Origin: Pseudomonas sp. UBA6562
Lineage (GTDB): Bacteria; Pseudomonadota; Gammaproteobacteria; Pseudomonadales; Pseudomonadaceae
Direction: 5' to 3'
DNA: 64,000 bases
NCBI RefSeq assembly: GCF_002434265.1
Contig: NZ_DJJS01000006.1
Span: forward strand, 620,001 to 684,000
Shown: positions 17,013 through 25,750 of the stretch, piece by piece
Numbering within the stretch: the stretch's first letter is position 1
How the letters are laid out: each line of letters starts with the position of its first letter
Program-made: the position numbers and the translations under genes
The notes under the pieces: generated by a model
The model's database searches: none
What the model was told of the DNA's origin: nothing
Seen by the model: the letters and a program-made list of their open reading frames with translations, nothing else

Positions 17013-19378
17013 AACGTCGTTTGCTCATCGGCGCCTTGGGCGCGACTTCGATCCTGATCGCCGCCGGTGTCTGGTACCTGCACAGCAAACAACCGCAGCG
17101 CAGCGGCGAACAGGCCCTCGCCGGCCTGCAAGCGCCGGTCAGCGTGCGCTACGACGAGCGTGGCGTGCCGCACATCCAAGCCGACAGCGAAGCCGATCTG
17201 TACCGCGCCTTGGGCTACGTGCACGCCCAAGACCGCCTGTTCCAGATGGAAATGGTGCGGCGCCTGGCCCGTGGCGAGCTGGCCGAGGTGCTGGGCAGCG
17301 CGCTGCTGCCCACCGACCGCCTGTTCCGCAGCCTGCGCATTCGCGAGCAGGCCGCGCGCATGGTCGAGCGTGCCGACCACCAATCGCCGTCGTGGCAAGC
17401 GCTGGAGCGCTACCTGGACGGTGTCAACGCCTGGCAGGCCAGCCATCCAAGGCCCGTGGAGTTCGACCTGCTGGGCATCGCCGAGCGTCCTTTCACCGCC
17501 GAAGATACTCTGAGCGTGGCCGGCTACCTGGCCTACAGCTTCGCCGCCGCCTTCCGCACCGAGCCTGCGCTGACCTACGTGCGCGATCGGCTCGGCGCCG
17601 AGTACCTGGCGATCTTCGACCTCGACTGGCAGCCTGACGGAGCCGTGCCGCCCACACTGGCAGCCCAGGACTGGCGCAGCCTCGAAGGCCTGGCCCGGCT
17701 CAGCCGGCAGGCGCTGGGCGAGGCGGGCATCGCCCAGTTCGAAGGCAGCAACGCCTGGGCCGTGGCCGGCAGCCACACTCGCAGCGGCTACCCGCTGCTG
17801 GCGGGCGATCCGCATATCGGTTTCGCCGTGCCGTCGGTGTGGTACGAGGCCGAGCTGTCGGCACCGGGCTTCAACCTCCATGGCCACTTCCAGGCGTTGA
17901 ACCCCTTCGCCCTGCTCGGCCACAACCGCGACTTCGGCTGGAGCCTGACCATGTTCCAGAACGACGACGTCGACCTGATCGCCGAAAAGCCGCACCCCAC
18001 CGATCCCGATCAGGTGTGGGTCGACGGCCGCTGGCAGGCGCTGCGACACACCCAGCAGCGGATCGCGGTCAAAGGCCAGGCAGCGGTCACCCTCGACCTG
18101 CGTCGCTCGCCCCACGGCCCCATCGTCAACGACGTGCTGGGCGATGCCGCAGGCGCTGCGCCCATCGCCCTGTGGTGGGCCTTTCTGGAAACCGAGAACC
18201 CCATTCTCGAAGCCTTCTATCAGGTCAACCGCGCCGACAGTCTGGACAAGATGCGCGTGGCCGCCGCGCAGATCCACGCGCCGGGGCTGAACCTGGTGTG
18301 GGCCAACGCCCGCGGCGACATCGGCTGGTGGGCCGCGGCGCGGTTGCCGGTGCGCCCGCCGGGCGTGAACCCGACGTTCATCCTCGACGGCAGCAGCGCC
18401 CAGACCGACAAGCTCGGTTTCCAGCCATTCAGCGCCAACCCGCAGCAGGAGAACCCCGAGGCGGGCTACATCGTTTCGGCCAACGCGCAACCCGCCGCCG
18501 CCCAGCCGATCCCTGGCTACTACAACCTGCCCGACCGCGGCCGGCAATTGCAGCGCCAGCTCGCCGACCCGCACATGGCCTGGGACGTGCACAACAGCCA
18601 GGCGCTACAGCTGCAAACCGCCACCGACTACGGCCCGCGCACCCTGGCGCCGCTGCTCGGCACCCTGCGCCAGGTGGCCGAAGGCGTCGAGCAACGCGAG
18701 CTGGTCGAACAGCTGGCGGGCTGGACGGGCGACTACCCGCTCGACTCGACCAGCGCCACGCTGTTCACCCAGTTCCTCTACGAGCTGGCCTACGCCGCCC
18801 TGCACGACGAGCTGGGCGACACTTGGTTCGACATGCTGGTCAGCACCCGTGCCATCGACGCCGCACTGCCGCGCCTGGCCGCCGACGCCGACTCGCCCTG
18901 GTGGGCCTCGCGCGGCAGCGCCCAGGCCACCGACCGCACCGCCATCGTGCGCCTGGCCTGGCAGCGCAGCCTGGCGCATCTGGGCGAGCTGTACGGCAGC
19001 GACCCGAACGGCTGGCAATGGGGCAAAGCGCACACCCTCACCCACCGCCACCCCTTGGGGCAGCAGAAGCCGTTGAACCTGCTGTTCGATGTGGGGCCCT
19101 TCGCCGCGCCCGGCAGCCATGAAGTGCCGAACAACCTCTCGGCCAAGCTGGGCCCGGCGCCCTGGCCGGTGAACTACGGCCCGTCGACGCGACGCCTGAT
19201 CGACTTCGCCGATGCCGGCCAGGCTTTGAGCATCAACCCGGTGGGCCAGAGCGGCGTGCCGTTCGACAGCCACTATGCCGACCAAGCCGAGGACTATGTG
19301 CAGGGGCGCTATCGCAGGGTGCGGATGGGAGTGATACCGGCGCAGAGCACGTTGCGGTTGCTGCCGGAAAGACGCTGA
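17009..19378 (+). CDS. Penicillin acylase family protein (Ntn amidohydrolase)
   Basis: 789 aa precursor, GTG start. N-terminal signal anchor (residues 5-24), small subunit region to about 246, then the autocatalytic Gly246-Ser247 of EGSNAW; Ser247 would become the N-terminal nucleophile of the large subunit. Further family motifs: AGDPHIGF, GHNRDFGWS and a late NPVGQSG. Family members hydrolyse amides such as penicillin G/V or acyl-homoserine lactones in the periplasm; the substrate is not visible here. No terminator-like hairpin follows, but a REP element begins 20 bp downstream. Confidence 0.9.
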   Translation: MKRRLLIGALGATSILIAAGVWYLHSKQPQRSGEQALAGLQAPVSVRYDERGVPHIQADSEADLYRALGYVHAQDRLFQMEMVRRLARGELAEVLGSALLPTDRLFRSLRIREQAARMVERADHQSPSWQALERYLDGVNAWQASHPRPVEFDLLGIAERPFTAEDTLSVAGYLAYSFAAAFRTEPALTYVRDRLGAEYLAIFDLDWQPDGAVPPTLAAQDWRSLEGLARLSRQALGEAGIAQFEGSNAWAVAGSHTRSGYPLLAGDPHIGFAVPSVWYEAELSAPGFNLHGHFQALNPFALLGHNRDFGWSLTMFQNDDVDLIAEKPHPTDPDQVWVDGRWQALRHTQQRIAVKGQAAVTLDLRRSPHGPIVNDVLGDAAGAAPIALWWAFLETENPILEAFYQVNRADSLDKMRVAAAQIHAPGLNLVWANARGDIGWWAAARLPVRPPGVNPTFILDGSSAQTDKLGFQPFSANPQQENPEAGYIVSANAQPAAAQPIPGYYNLPDRGRQLQRQLADPHMAWDVHNSQALQLQTATDYGPRTLAPLLGTLRQVAEGVEQRELVEQLAGWTGDYPLDSTSATLFTQFLYELAYAALHDELGDTWFDMLVSTRAIDAALPRLAADADSPWWASRGSAQATDRTAIVRLAWQRSLAHLGELYGSDPNGWQWGKAHTLTHRHPLGQQKPLNLLFDVGPFAAPGSHEVPNNLSAKLGPAPWPVNYGPSTRRLIDFADAGQALSINPVGQSGVPFDSHYADQAEDYVQGRYRRVRMGVIPAQSTLRLLPERR

Positions 19379-19397
19379 ATCGGTGTAGGCCTGGGTA

Positions 19398-19439
19398 GGG
19401 CCGGCTATGCCGGCCATCGCGGCTAAAGCCGCTCCCACA
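19398..19439 (+). repeat. REP element
   Basis: Double hairpin: gggccggctatgccggcc, then gcggctaaagccgc, ending gctcccaca; same type and orientation as 961-1002. Confidence 0.75.
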
Positions 19440-19457
19440 GTTTTAACCTAGTGAAAA

Positions 19458-19571
19458 CGGCCGGCTCGGCGCTTCGATCAACCGCGACGGTCAGCCAGCC
19501 CCGTAGTAGCGGCCGGTTCGGCGCTCCGATTAGCCGCGATGGCCGGCGTAGCCGGCCCAGCGCTCCTACAG
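19458..19571 (+). repeat. Two degenerate REP-like direct repeats
   Basis: Copies starting at 19458 and 19510 both open cggccgg(c/t)tcggcgct and run through cgat..a.ccgcga. The second still ends in the REP-like part ccggcgtagccggccca, the first has lost it. Confidence 0.6.
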
Positions 19572-19576
19572 TCCAG

Positions 19577-19628
19577 TGAGCTGCACCCTAAATACTGGAC
19601 ACCCGTTCCACCTTTGGGGTGCAGCTCA
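19577..19628. mobile_element. Relic of an IS3-family element (two terminal repeats, no body)
   Basis: TGAGCTGCACCC at 19577-19588 is exactly inverted at 19617-19628, and similarity continues inward (yAAA, then TGGA). The sequence TGAGCTGCACCCyAAA..TGGAC resembles IS150/IS3-type terminal inverted repeats as I know them. The two ends are joined with almost nothing between. It could instead be a simple hairpin terminator between convergent genes. Confidence 0.5.
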
Positions 19629-19634
19629 CACCCC

Positions 19635-19677
19635 TGTGGGAGCGGCTTTAGCCGCGATGGCCGGCGTAGCCGGCCCA
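19635..19677 (-). repeat. REP element, inverted
   Basis: Reverse-complement copy of the 19398 element: tgtgggagcggctttagccgcg, then ggccggcgtagccggccca. Confidence 0.75.
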
Positions 19678-19708
19678 ACCGCAGCAACACACTATCCTTC
19701 AGCCCTCA

Positions 19709-20587
19709 TCACCCCTGCCACTTACCCCCTTCGACGATCACGCTTTCAGGCTTGGTGTCGTCGCTCAATTCCTTGCGCACGTACTGGTCGTACAGCTTGA
19801 GCAGGAATTTCTCCTCACCCAGCTTGGCCAGCTCGGCGTTGACCCAGTCGCGCAGCTCCGTATTGCCCTTTTTCACCGCCGGAGCGATCGGCGCTTCTTC
19901 GCCCAGCAATTGCGGCAGCACGCGATAGCCTGGGTTCTGCTTGGCCCAGCTGAACAGGATCAGGTTGTCCTGGGCATAGGCATCGCCACGGCCGTTGGCC
20001 AGGGCCTGCAGCGACTCGCTGTTCTTCTCGAACTTGAGCAGTTTCCAATCGGGATGGTTTTTGGTCAGCCAGATATCGGCCGTAGTGCCGGTGGTGACGA
20101 TGGTGGTCTTGTCGGCCAGGTCGTCCAGGGATTTCACCGGGCTGCCGTCGGCGACCAGGGCCTGCACCGCCACACGCAGGTTGGGGTTGGTGAAGTCCAC
20201 CGCTTCCTTGCGTTCCGGGGTGACGGTCATGTTGGCCAGGATCAGGTCGACCTTGTCGCTTTGCAGGAACGGGATGCGGCTGGCCGGCTCCACGGCCACG
20301 AACTCGACCTTGTTCTCGTCGCCGAGCAGGTCCTTGGCCAGACGCCGGCCGATGTCGGTGTCGAAGCCTACGTAACGGCCCTTTTCATCGACGAAGCCGA
20401 ACGGCGGCTTGTCGGTGAAGACCCCGACGACCAGCTTGTCGCGGGCCTTGATGGTCTCCAGGTAGCGGGTCGAGGCAGCCGGTTTGGCCGCCGCCGCAGT
20501 GTCGCTTGATGCCGGTTTGTCGCAGCCGGCCAGCAGGGCCAGGCCGAGCAGCGAGAGCAGCAGTTTGCTGAAGGGGGCAGTTTTCAT
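19709..20587 (-). CDS. Polar amino-acid ABC transporter, binding lipoprotein
   Basis: 292 aa. Lipoprotein signal with lipobox LLAGC (lipidated Cys22), then a complete two-lobed family-3 binding domain (KLVVGVFTDKPPFGFVDEKGRYVGFDTDIGRRLA; DLILANMTVTPERKEAVDFTNP). It captures a polar amino acid or related solute in the periplasm and delivers it to the permeases encoded upstream. Last gene of a four-gene operon: its ATG overlaps the ATPase stop by 4 bases. The ligand cannot be read from sequence; location next to an orphan MetQ suggests a sulfur-containing amino acid. Confidence 0.9.
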   Translation of the reverse strand: MKTAPFSKLLLSLLGLALLAGCDKPASSDTAAAAKPAASTRYLETIKARDKLVVGVFTDKPPFGFVDEKGRYVGFDTDIGRRLAKDLLGDENKVEFVAVEPASRIPFLQSDKVDLILANMTVTPERKEAVDFTNPNLRVAVQALVADGSPVKSLDDLADKTTIVTTGTTADIWLTKNHPDWKLLKFEKNSESLQALANGRGDAYAQDNLILFSWAKQNPGYRVLPQLLGEEAPIAPAVKKGNTELRDWVNAELAKLGEEKFLLKLYDQYVRKELSDDTKPESVIVEGGKWQG

Positions 20588-21357
20588 GACAGTTCCTTGT
20601 GTGGTGTCTTCGGCAGGCTTTCGACAAAGGAGAATTTGTCCAGGAACTGCTGCGCGCGTGCGGTTCGCGGTTGGCTGAAGAAGCTCTCGGGGTCGCTGTG
20701 TTCAAGGATCCTGCCGGCCTCCATGAACAGAATGCGGTCGGCCACCGCGCGGGCGAAGGCCATTTCATGGGTGACGATGAGCAGGGTCATGCCGTCGCGG
20801 GCCAGGCCCTGGATCACCTGCAGCACTTCCTTGACCATCTCCGGGTCCAGGGCGGCGGTGACCTCGTCGAACAACATCACCTGCGGGTTCATGCACAACG
20901 AGCGGACGATGGCGATGCGCTGCTGCTGGCCACCCGATAGCTGCCGGGGAAAAGCGTCGCGCTTGTCCAGCAGGCCGACCCGCGCCAGCAGCGCTTCGGC
21001 CTGCGCCAGGGCCTCGGCACGTGGGCGCTGCTGCACCTTGAGCGGGCCGAGCAACAGGTTGTCGATCACGCTCATGTGGCCGAACAGGTGGTAGCTCTGG
21101 AACACCATGCCCACCCGCTGGCGCACCTGGCGCCAATCGGTGCCGGGATGCAGTAGCTCCTGGCCGTCGAGGCGCAGGCTGCCGCTGTGAGCCTCCTCCA
21201 GGCCATTGAGGCAACGCAGCAAGGTGCTCTTGCCGCAGCCGCTGGGGCCGAGAATCACCACCACTTCGCCGGCCTGTACCTGCAGGTCGACGTCCTTGAG
21301 CACTTGGTGCTCGCCGAAGAACTTGTTGAAACCCTGGAATTCGATCAATGCGCTCAT
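20584..21357 (-). CDS. Amino-acid ABC transporter ATP-binding protein
   Basis: 257 aa. Walker A GPSGCGKST (37-45), Q-loop VFQSYHLF, signature LSGGQQQRI, Walker B VMLFDEVTAALD and the switch His in VTHEM. This is the GlnQ/HisP class that serves polar amino-acid importers. The start at 21357 (MSALIEFQGF) overlaps the permease stop by 4 bases; the same frame is open farther upstream but only inside the permease gene. Confidence 0.95.
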   Translation of the reverse strand: MSALIEFQGFNKFFGEHQVLKDVDLQVQAGEVVVILGPSGCGKSTLLRCLNGLEEAHSGSLRLDGQELLHPGTDWRQVRQRVGMVFQSYHLFGHMSVIDNLLLGPLKVQQRPRAEALAQAEALLARVGLLDKRDAFPRQLSGGQQQRIAIVRSLCMNPQVMLFDEVTAALDPEMVKEVLQVIQGLARDGMTLLIVTHEMAFARAVADRILFMEAGRILEHSDPESFFSQPRTARAQQFLDKFSFVESLPKTPHKELS

Positions 21358-22013
21358 GAGTGGGCCCAGCGCCGTTCCAACGCGCGCGAGGCGGCGGAAA
21401 GCGGATAGCAGACGAAGAAGAAGAACAGAAACAGCACGCCGTAGATCAGCACCGATTCGTAGGTGCGCTCGATGATCTGCTGGCCGGCCTTGATGACCTC
21501 GACCACGCCGATCAGTACGGCCAGGGAACTGGTCTTGACGATGCGCGTGTAGATGTTGATGGTCGGCGGGGTCATGCGCTTGAGCGCCTGGGGCAGCAGC
21601 ACGAAACCGTACAGCTGCGGCCCCGACAGCCCGATGGACAAACCCGCCTCGCGCTGGCCGCGCGGCAGCGAGGTCAATGCGCCGCGCACCACCTCGCCGA
21701 TTTCGCTGGCGCCCCACAGCCCCAGCACCAGCACCGCGCACCAGAAGCTCGGAATGCTCAAGGCGAAGAAGATTGGCAAGCCGAAGAACACCAGGTACAA
21801 CCAGACCAGCACCGGAATGGCGCGAAACAGCTCCAGGTACACCTGCAAGACGAGGTTCAGCCAACGCTTGCCCAGTGTCGACAACACGCCGTACAGCACG
21901 CCGCCCAAGGTCGCGAAGACGATGCCTAAGGCCGAAATGGCCAAGGTCTGCGCCGCGCCCCTGGCCAGTTGCGGCAGGGACACCAGCAGCAACTCAATTG
22001 CCGAACTGGCCAT
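21354..22013 (-). CDS. Amino-acid ABC transporter permease (second)
   Basis: 219 aa HisM/GlnP-type permease with about five membrane segments and the coupling (EAA) loop around residues 130-160 (REAGLSIGLSGPQLYGFVLLPQALK). It starts 20 bp inside the end of the first permease and overlaps the ATPase start by 4 bases, so all four genes are tightly coupled. Confidence 0.92.
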   Translation of the reverse strand: MASSAIELLLVSLPQLARGAAQTLAISALGIVFATLGGVLYGVLSTLGKRWLNLVLQVYLELFRAIPVLVWLYLVFFGLPIFFALSIPSFWCAVLVLGLWGASEIGEVVRGALTSLPRGQREAGLSIGLSGPQLYGFVLLPQALKRMTPPTINIYTRIVKTSSLAVLIGVVEVIKAGQQIIERTYESVLIYGVLFLFFFFVCYPLSAASRALERRWAHS

Positions 22014-22659
22014 GTTGCAGCCTCCTTTCGACGTGGCGCAGCAGCAGCGACAGGGGCAGGAACAGCAGCAGGCACAACAGCGTCAGCACCGTGAGCATTT
22101 CGTAGGTCTTGTAGTACAGGGCGATGTAGTTCTTGGTCGTGTAGAGGATTTCCGGCACCGCCACTGCCGACACCACGGTGGTTTCCTTGAGCAGGAAGAC
22201 GAAGTTGGCGAACAGCGCCGGCAGGCTCAGGATGCCTGCTTGGGGCAGGATCACGTGGCGCAGCAACTGGCCTTCGGACAAGCCGATCGAACGGCCGGAT
22301 TCGAGCTGCGCGCGCGGCACCGCCTCGACCCCGGCGCGCAGCACCTCGGTGAGGTAGGCGCCGCCCATGAAGGTCATGGTGACGATCGCCGCGGTGAAGC
22401 CCGACACCTTCACGCCCAGGCTGGGCAAGGCGAAATAGACGAAGAACAGTTGGATGAGCAGCGGCGTGTTACGCGCCAGTTCCACATAGCCTTTGACCAG
22501 ACGCCCCAGGTACGGTGTACGCAGTACCAGGATCGCCGCATTGAGCACGGCCACCAGCAACGAGGTGCAGATGGCGATCAGCCCTACCTGCAAGGTGACG
22601 CCGACGGCGCTGAAGAAGGCTGGCAAGGTGCTCAGCATGAAGGCGGTATCGAACGTCAT
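21994..22659 (-). CDS. Amino-acid ABC transporter permease (first)
   Basis: 221 aa HisQ/GlnP-type permease with EAA loop RAQLESGRSIGLSEGQLLRHVILPQA. The start at 22659 (MTFDTAFMLS) is chosen; upstream codons in the open frame are not family-like. First gene of the operon permease-permease-ATPase-binding protein. An AT-rich promoter island lies about 140-175 bp upstream. Confidence 0.92.
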   Translation of the reverse strand: MTFDTAFMLSTLPAFFSAVGVTLQVGLIAICTSLLVAVLNAAILVLRTPYLGRLVKGYVELARNTPLLIQLFFVYFALPSLGVKVSGFTAAIVTMTFMGGAYLTEVLRAGVEAVPRAQLESGRSIGLSEGQLLRHVILPQAGILSLPALFANFVFLLKETTVVSAVAVPEILYTTKNYIALYYKTYEMLTVLTLLCLLLFLPLSLLLRHVERRLQHGQFGN

Positions 22660-22997
22660 GGCAGGCGTCTCGACACACGTTGGACGGGGTACGGCATCGT
22701 AGATATTCCAGGGGCGACGCGAGGGTGGCTCGGCGTCGCAGATAATCTTGGGAGCGGGCCGGTGGGCGCCGCAGGTAGACTCTAAAGGCATAAGAATTTT
22801 TTTCTAAATATCTTTATTGCATATCTATATCTCCTGAACCCATCGCTGGAATTGCTCCTCGGCGCTCCTTCTCCGCCATTGGGTTCAAGCCCTTTGATGC
22901 CTGGTTTCACTACGCCTGCAAGCCACTCGAACCGCCAGAAACGAAAACGCCGACGCAAAAGCGTCGGCGTTGTCCGGAGCAGGTTCGAAGCGGCGAA
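22660..22997 (-). promoter_or_regulatory. 338-bp gap: ABC operon promoter region and metQ terminator
   Basis: No gene. Near 22795-22835 the sequence turns strongly AT-rich (aatttttttctaaatatc), unlike the surrounding GC-rich DNA, as expected for the promoter of the minus-strand ABC operon. The far end holds the metQ terminator at 22947-22970. Nothing recognisable lies in 22836-22940. Confidence 0.55.
22947..22970 (-). terminator. Rho-independent terminator of metQ
   Basis: Perfect 10-bp stem (acgccgacgc / gcgtcggcgt) with a 4-base loop, followed on the minus strand by TTTT. Confidence 0.85.
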
Positions 22998-23783
<786 letters not shown>

Positions 23784-23979
23784 AGCGTTCCTCAAGGATT
23801 CGATGACCATCGGCGATGGCGGAGTCGGATACCGACCCCAAGCTGCGGCCGGCGTGAAGCGGAAGATACCGGGATTGCTTATGCCTTCACAATCTATTTC
23901 AACGAGTGCTTTATGCCAAAAAAGCACAGCGTTATAACCGCTGGCTCAAGGCCAGGTTCTAGCCCACCCTGCCATTGCC

Positions 23980-24915
23980 TCAGCCCAGCGCCGCCAGGGC
24001 CTGGGCCAGGGTTTCGCGTAGGCGCGCCAGGGTCTGCGGCTCACGGCTGCGCGCGATCTGCGCGGCATCCGTGGCCAACGCCGTGATCGGATCGTGCGGG
24101 GTCAGACCCAGGTCTTGAGCTTGGATTTCATCGTCGCCGCTGGTCAGCAAGGCGAAATGGATGACGTTTTCCAACTCGCGGGTGTTGCCGGGCCAGTCGT
24201 GGGCTTCGAGTGCCAGTTGCGCCGCTTCGCTGAGCAGCGGCAAGGGCCGGTCCAGCCGTGCGCTATAGATGCCGACGAAATACTCGGCCAACGGCAGAAT
24301 GTCGCCCACCCGCTCGCGCAGGGCCGGCAGCACCAGTTCGCCTTCGTGCAGATAACGGTACAGGCCTTCGTTGAAACGGCCCGCGCGTACGGCGCCGGCC
24401 AGTTCGATACTCGAGGCCGCCACCAGGCGTACGTCCACCGCCTGCGGCTGCTGCGCACCGACCCGTGTCACTTCGCGGTTTTCCAGGGCGGCCAGCAGCT
24501 TGCCCTGGATGGCCAGGGGCAGGTCGGCGATTTCGTCCAGGTACAGGGTGCCGCCGTTGGCCGAGCCGAACCAGCCGGCGCGTCCACTGGCGGTGCCGCC
24601 CTGGCTGCCGGCGCGGTAGCCGAACAACTCGGCATCGGCATAGGTGGGGCTGATCGCAGCGCAGTTGACCGACACGAACAGGCCGCTGCGGTCGCTGGCC
24701 CGATGCACATGCCTTGCCAGCAGCTCCTTGCCGGTGCCGGTCTCGCCACGGATCAGCACCGGTACGGGCAGCGGCGCCAGACGTTCGAGCTGCTCACGCA
24801 GCTGCTGGGAGCGGGCATCGACGAACACCAGCGCCTTGGCGCGGATGCTCAGCGGGCTTTTATCGAGTTCGGGAAAGGTCAGCAGCGGCTGGCCGAACGT
24901 ATGTTGCAGACTCAT
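23980..24915 (-). CDS. AAA+ regulator resembling sigma-54 activators, degenerate
   Basis: 311 aa. AAA+ domain with Walker A GETGTGKE (57-64) and Walker B GGTLYLDEIADLP (121-133). Where sigma-54 activators have the GAFTGA loop after ELFG, this protein has ELFGYRAGSQGGTASGRAGWF, so the sigma-54 contact residues are missing. The arginine-finger stretch is also altered (FNEGLYRYLHE instead of FREDLYYRLNV). The C terminus stops after ALAALG without a Fis-type helix-turn-helix. It may act like TyrR-type regulators without sigma-54, through a partner, or be decaying. The start at 24915 follows GGAG. Downstream of the RBBP9 gene by 65 bp. Confidence 0.75.
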   Translation of the reverse strand: MSLQHTFGQPLLTFPELDKSPLSIRAKALVFVDARSQQLREQLERLAPLPVPVLIRGETGTGKELLARHVHRASDRSGLFVSVNCAAISPTYADAELFGYRAGSQGGTASGRAGWFGSANGGTLYLDEIADLPLAIQGKLLAALENREVTRVGAQQPQAVDVRLVAASSIELAGAVRAGRFNEGLYRYLHEGELVLPALRERVGDILPLAEYFVGIYSARLDRPLPLLSEAAQLALEAHDWPGNTRELENVIHFALLTSGDDEIQAQDLGLTPHDPITALATDAAQIARSREPQTLARLRETLAQALAALG

Positions 24916-24980
24916 GGAGGTGCTCCAGGCAGACGCTCCGTACACGGCGCCTGCGGCGATGCGAAAGGTGGCGGCGTCGC

Positions 24981-25562
24981 TCAGGCGCGGCGCAACAGGT
25001 GTTGCTCGGCGCGGCCCTGAAGACGGTAAAGAAAGGCGAAGCCTTGCTCCCAGCGCTCATGGCCGGACTTGACGTTGATGTGCCCGGCGCCGGGCAACAG
25101 CCCCATCTCCGCGCCCCAGGCCTGGGCCAGGAACACGGCGCGTGGCACGCTGACCGCCGCGTCGTTGTCGGCGCTCACCACCTGGGTGGCGAACGGCAGG
25201 CGCTGCAACGGAATCGGCGCGAAATTGCGCAATGCCGGCGCGCAACCGGCGCGCTCGACGTCGGCCGGCGCTACCAGCAAAGCGCCGCGCACCTGTTGCA
25301 ACAGCCGCGCATCGGCCTGGGCGGCCCAATGGGCCACGGTGACGCAGCCTAGGCTGTGGGCCACCAGAATCACCGGCGAAGCGTCGGCGAGGATGGCTTG
25401 CTCCAGCGCGGCGACCCAATCGTCGCGCTGCGGCGTGATCCAATCGGCCTGCTCGACTCGGCTGCTGTTGGGCAAGGTGCGCTGCCAGTGGCTTTGCCAA
25501 TGGTCGTCTGGCGATCCTTGCCAGCCCGGCACGATCAAGTAGCGGATCGTTTCGTTGCGCAT
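24981..25562 (-). CDS. RBBP9/YdeN family serine hydrolase
   Basis: 193 aa, the usual size. Short alpha/beta hydrolase with GWQGSPDDHWQSHW at the N terminus, nucleophile Ser70 in AHSLGC, a candidate Asp in SADNDAAVS and His in GAGHINVKSGH. The family hydrolyses esters or amides of unknown natural substrate. It is probably the first gene of an operon with the AAA+ regulator. An AT-rich promoter island containing TATTTATTAATA lies 75-86 bp upstream. Confidence 0.87.
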   Translation of the reverse strand: MRNETIRYLIVPGWQGSPDDHWQSHWQRTLPNSSRVEQADWITPQRDDWVAALEQAILADASPVILVAHSLGCVTVAHWAAQADARLLQQVRGALLVAPADVERAGCAPALRNFAPIPLQRLPFATQVVSADNDAAVSVPRAVFLAQAWGAEMGLLPGAGHINVKSGHERWEQGFAFLYRLQGRAEQHLLRRA

Positions 25563-25589
25563 GGGGAAGCTCCCTGAAATGTGTCGATT

Positions 25590-25670
25590 TCGGGGGAGTA
25601 TAAAGCTGCTTTTATATACTTAAAGGAATAATGGGCTATTTATTAATAACCATAATATCTATGCGAAAAA
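25590..25670 (-). promoter_or_regulatory. AT-rich promoter island upstream of the RBBP9/AAA+ operon
   Basis: About 80 bp that is mostly A/T in an otherwise GC-rich window. TATTTATTAATA at 25637-25648 is identical to 45941-45952 upstream of tauA. In Pseudomonas such islands before sulfur genes are typical CysB target regions; the exact binding site is not resolved. Confidence 0.45.
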
Positions 25671-25705
25671 GCTTACCTCCAATCGGGAGGTCTCGATAGG
25701 GCATG

Positions 25706-25734
25706 AAAAAGCCGCCCCGAGGGGCGGCTCTTTT
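25706..25734 (-). terminator. Rho-independent terminator of pckA
   Basis: GC-rich stem agccgccc / gggcggct, 17 bp after the pckA stop, followed on the minus strand by TTTTT. Confidence 0.85.
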
Positions 25735-25750
25735 CCATCGCTGGCGCGCC

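Larger units (their letters stand above)
19379..19708. repeat. 330-bp non-coding patch of REP repeats and an IS-end relic
   Basis: Gene-free stretch between the convergent penicillin-acylase and amino-acid-binding-protein genes. It holds REP copies at 19398-19439 (+) and 19635-19677 (inverted), two degenerate REP-like direct repeats (from 19458 and 19510), and an inverted repeat resembling the two ends of an IS (19577-19628). No open frame looks coding. Confidence 0.75.
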
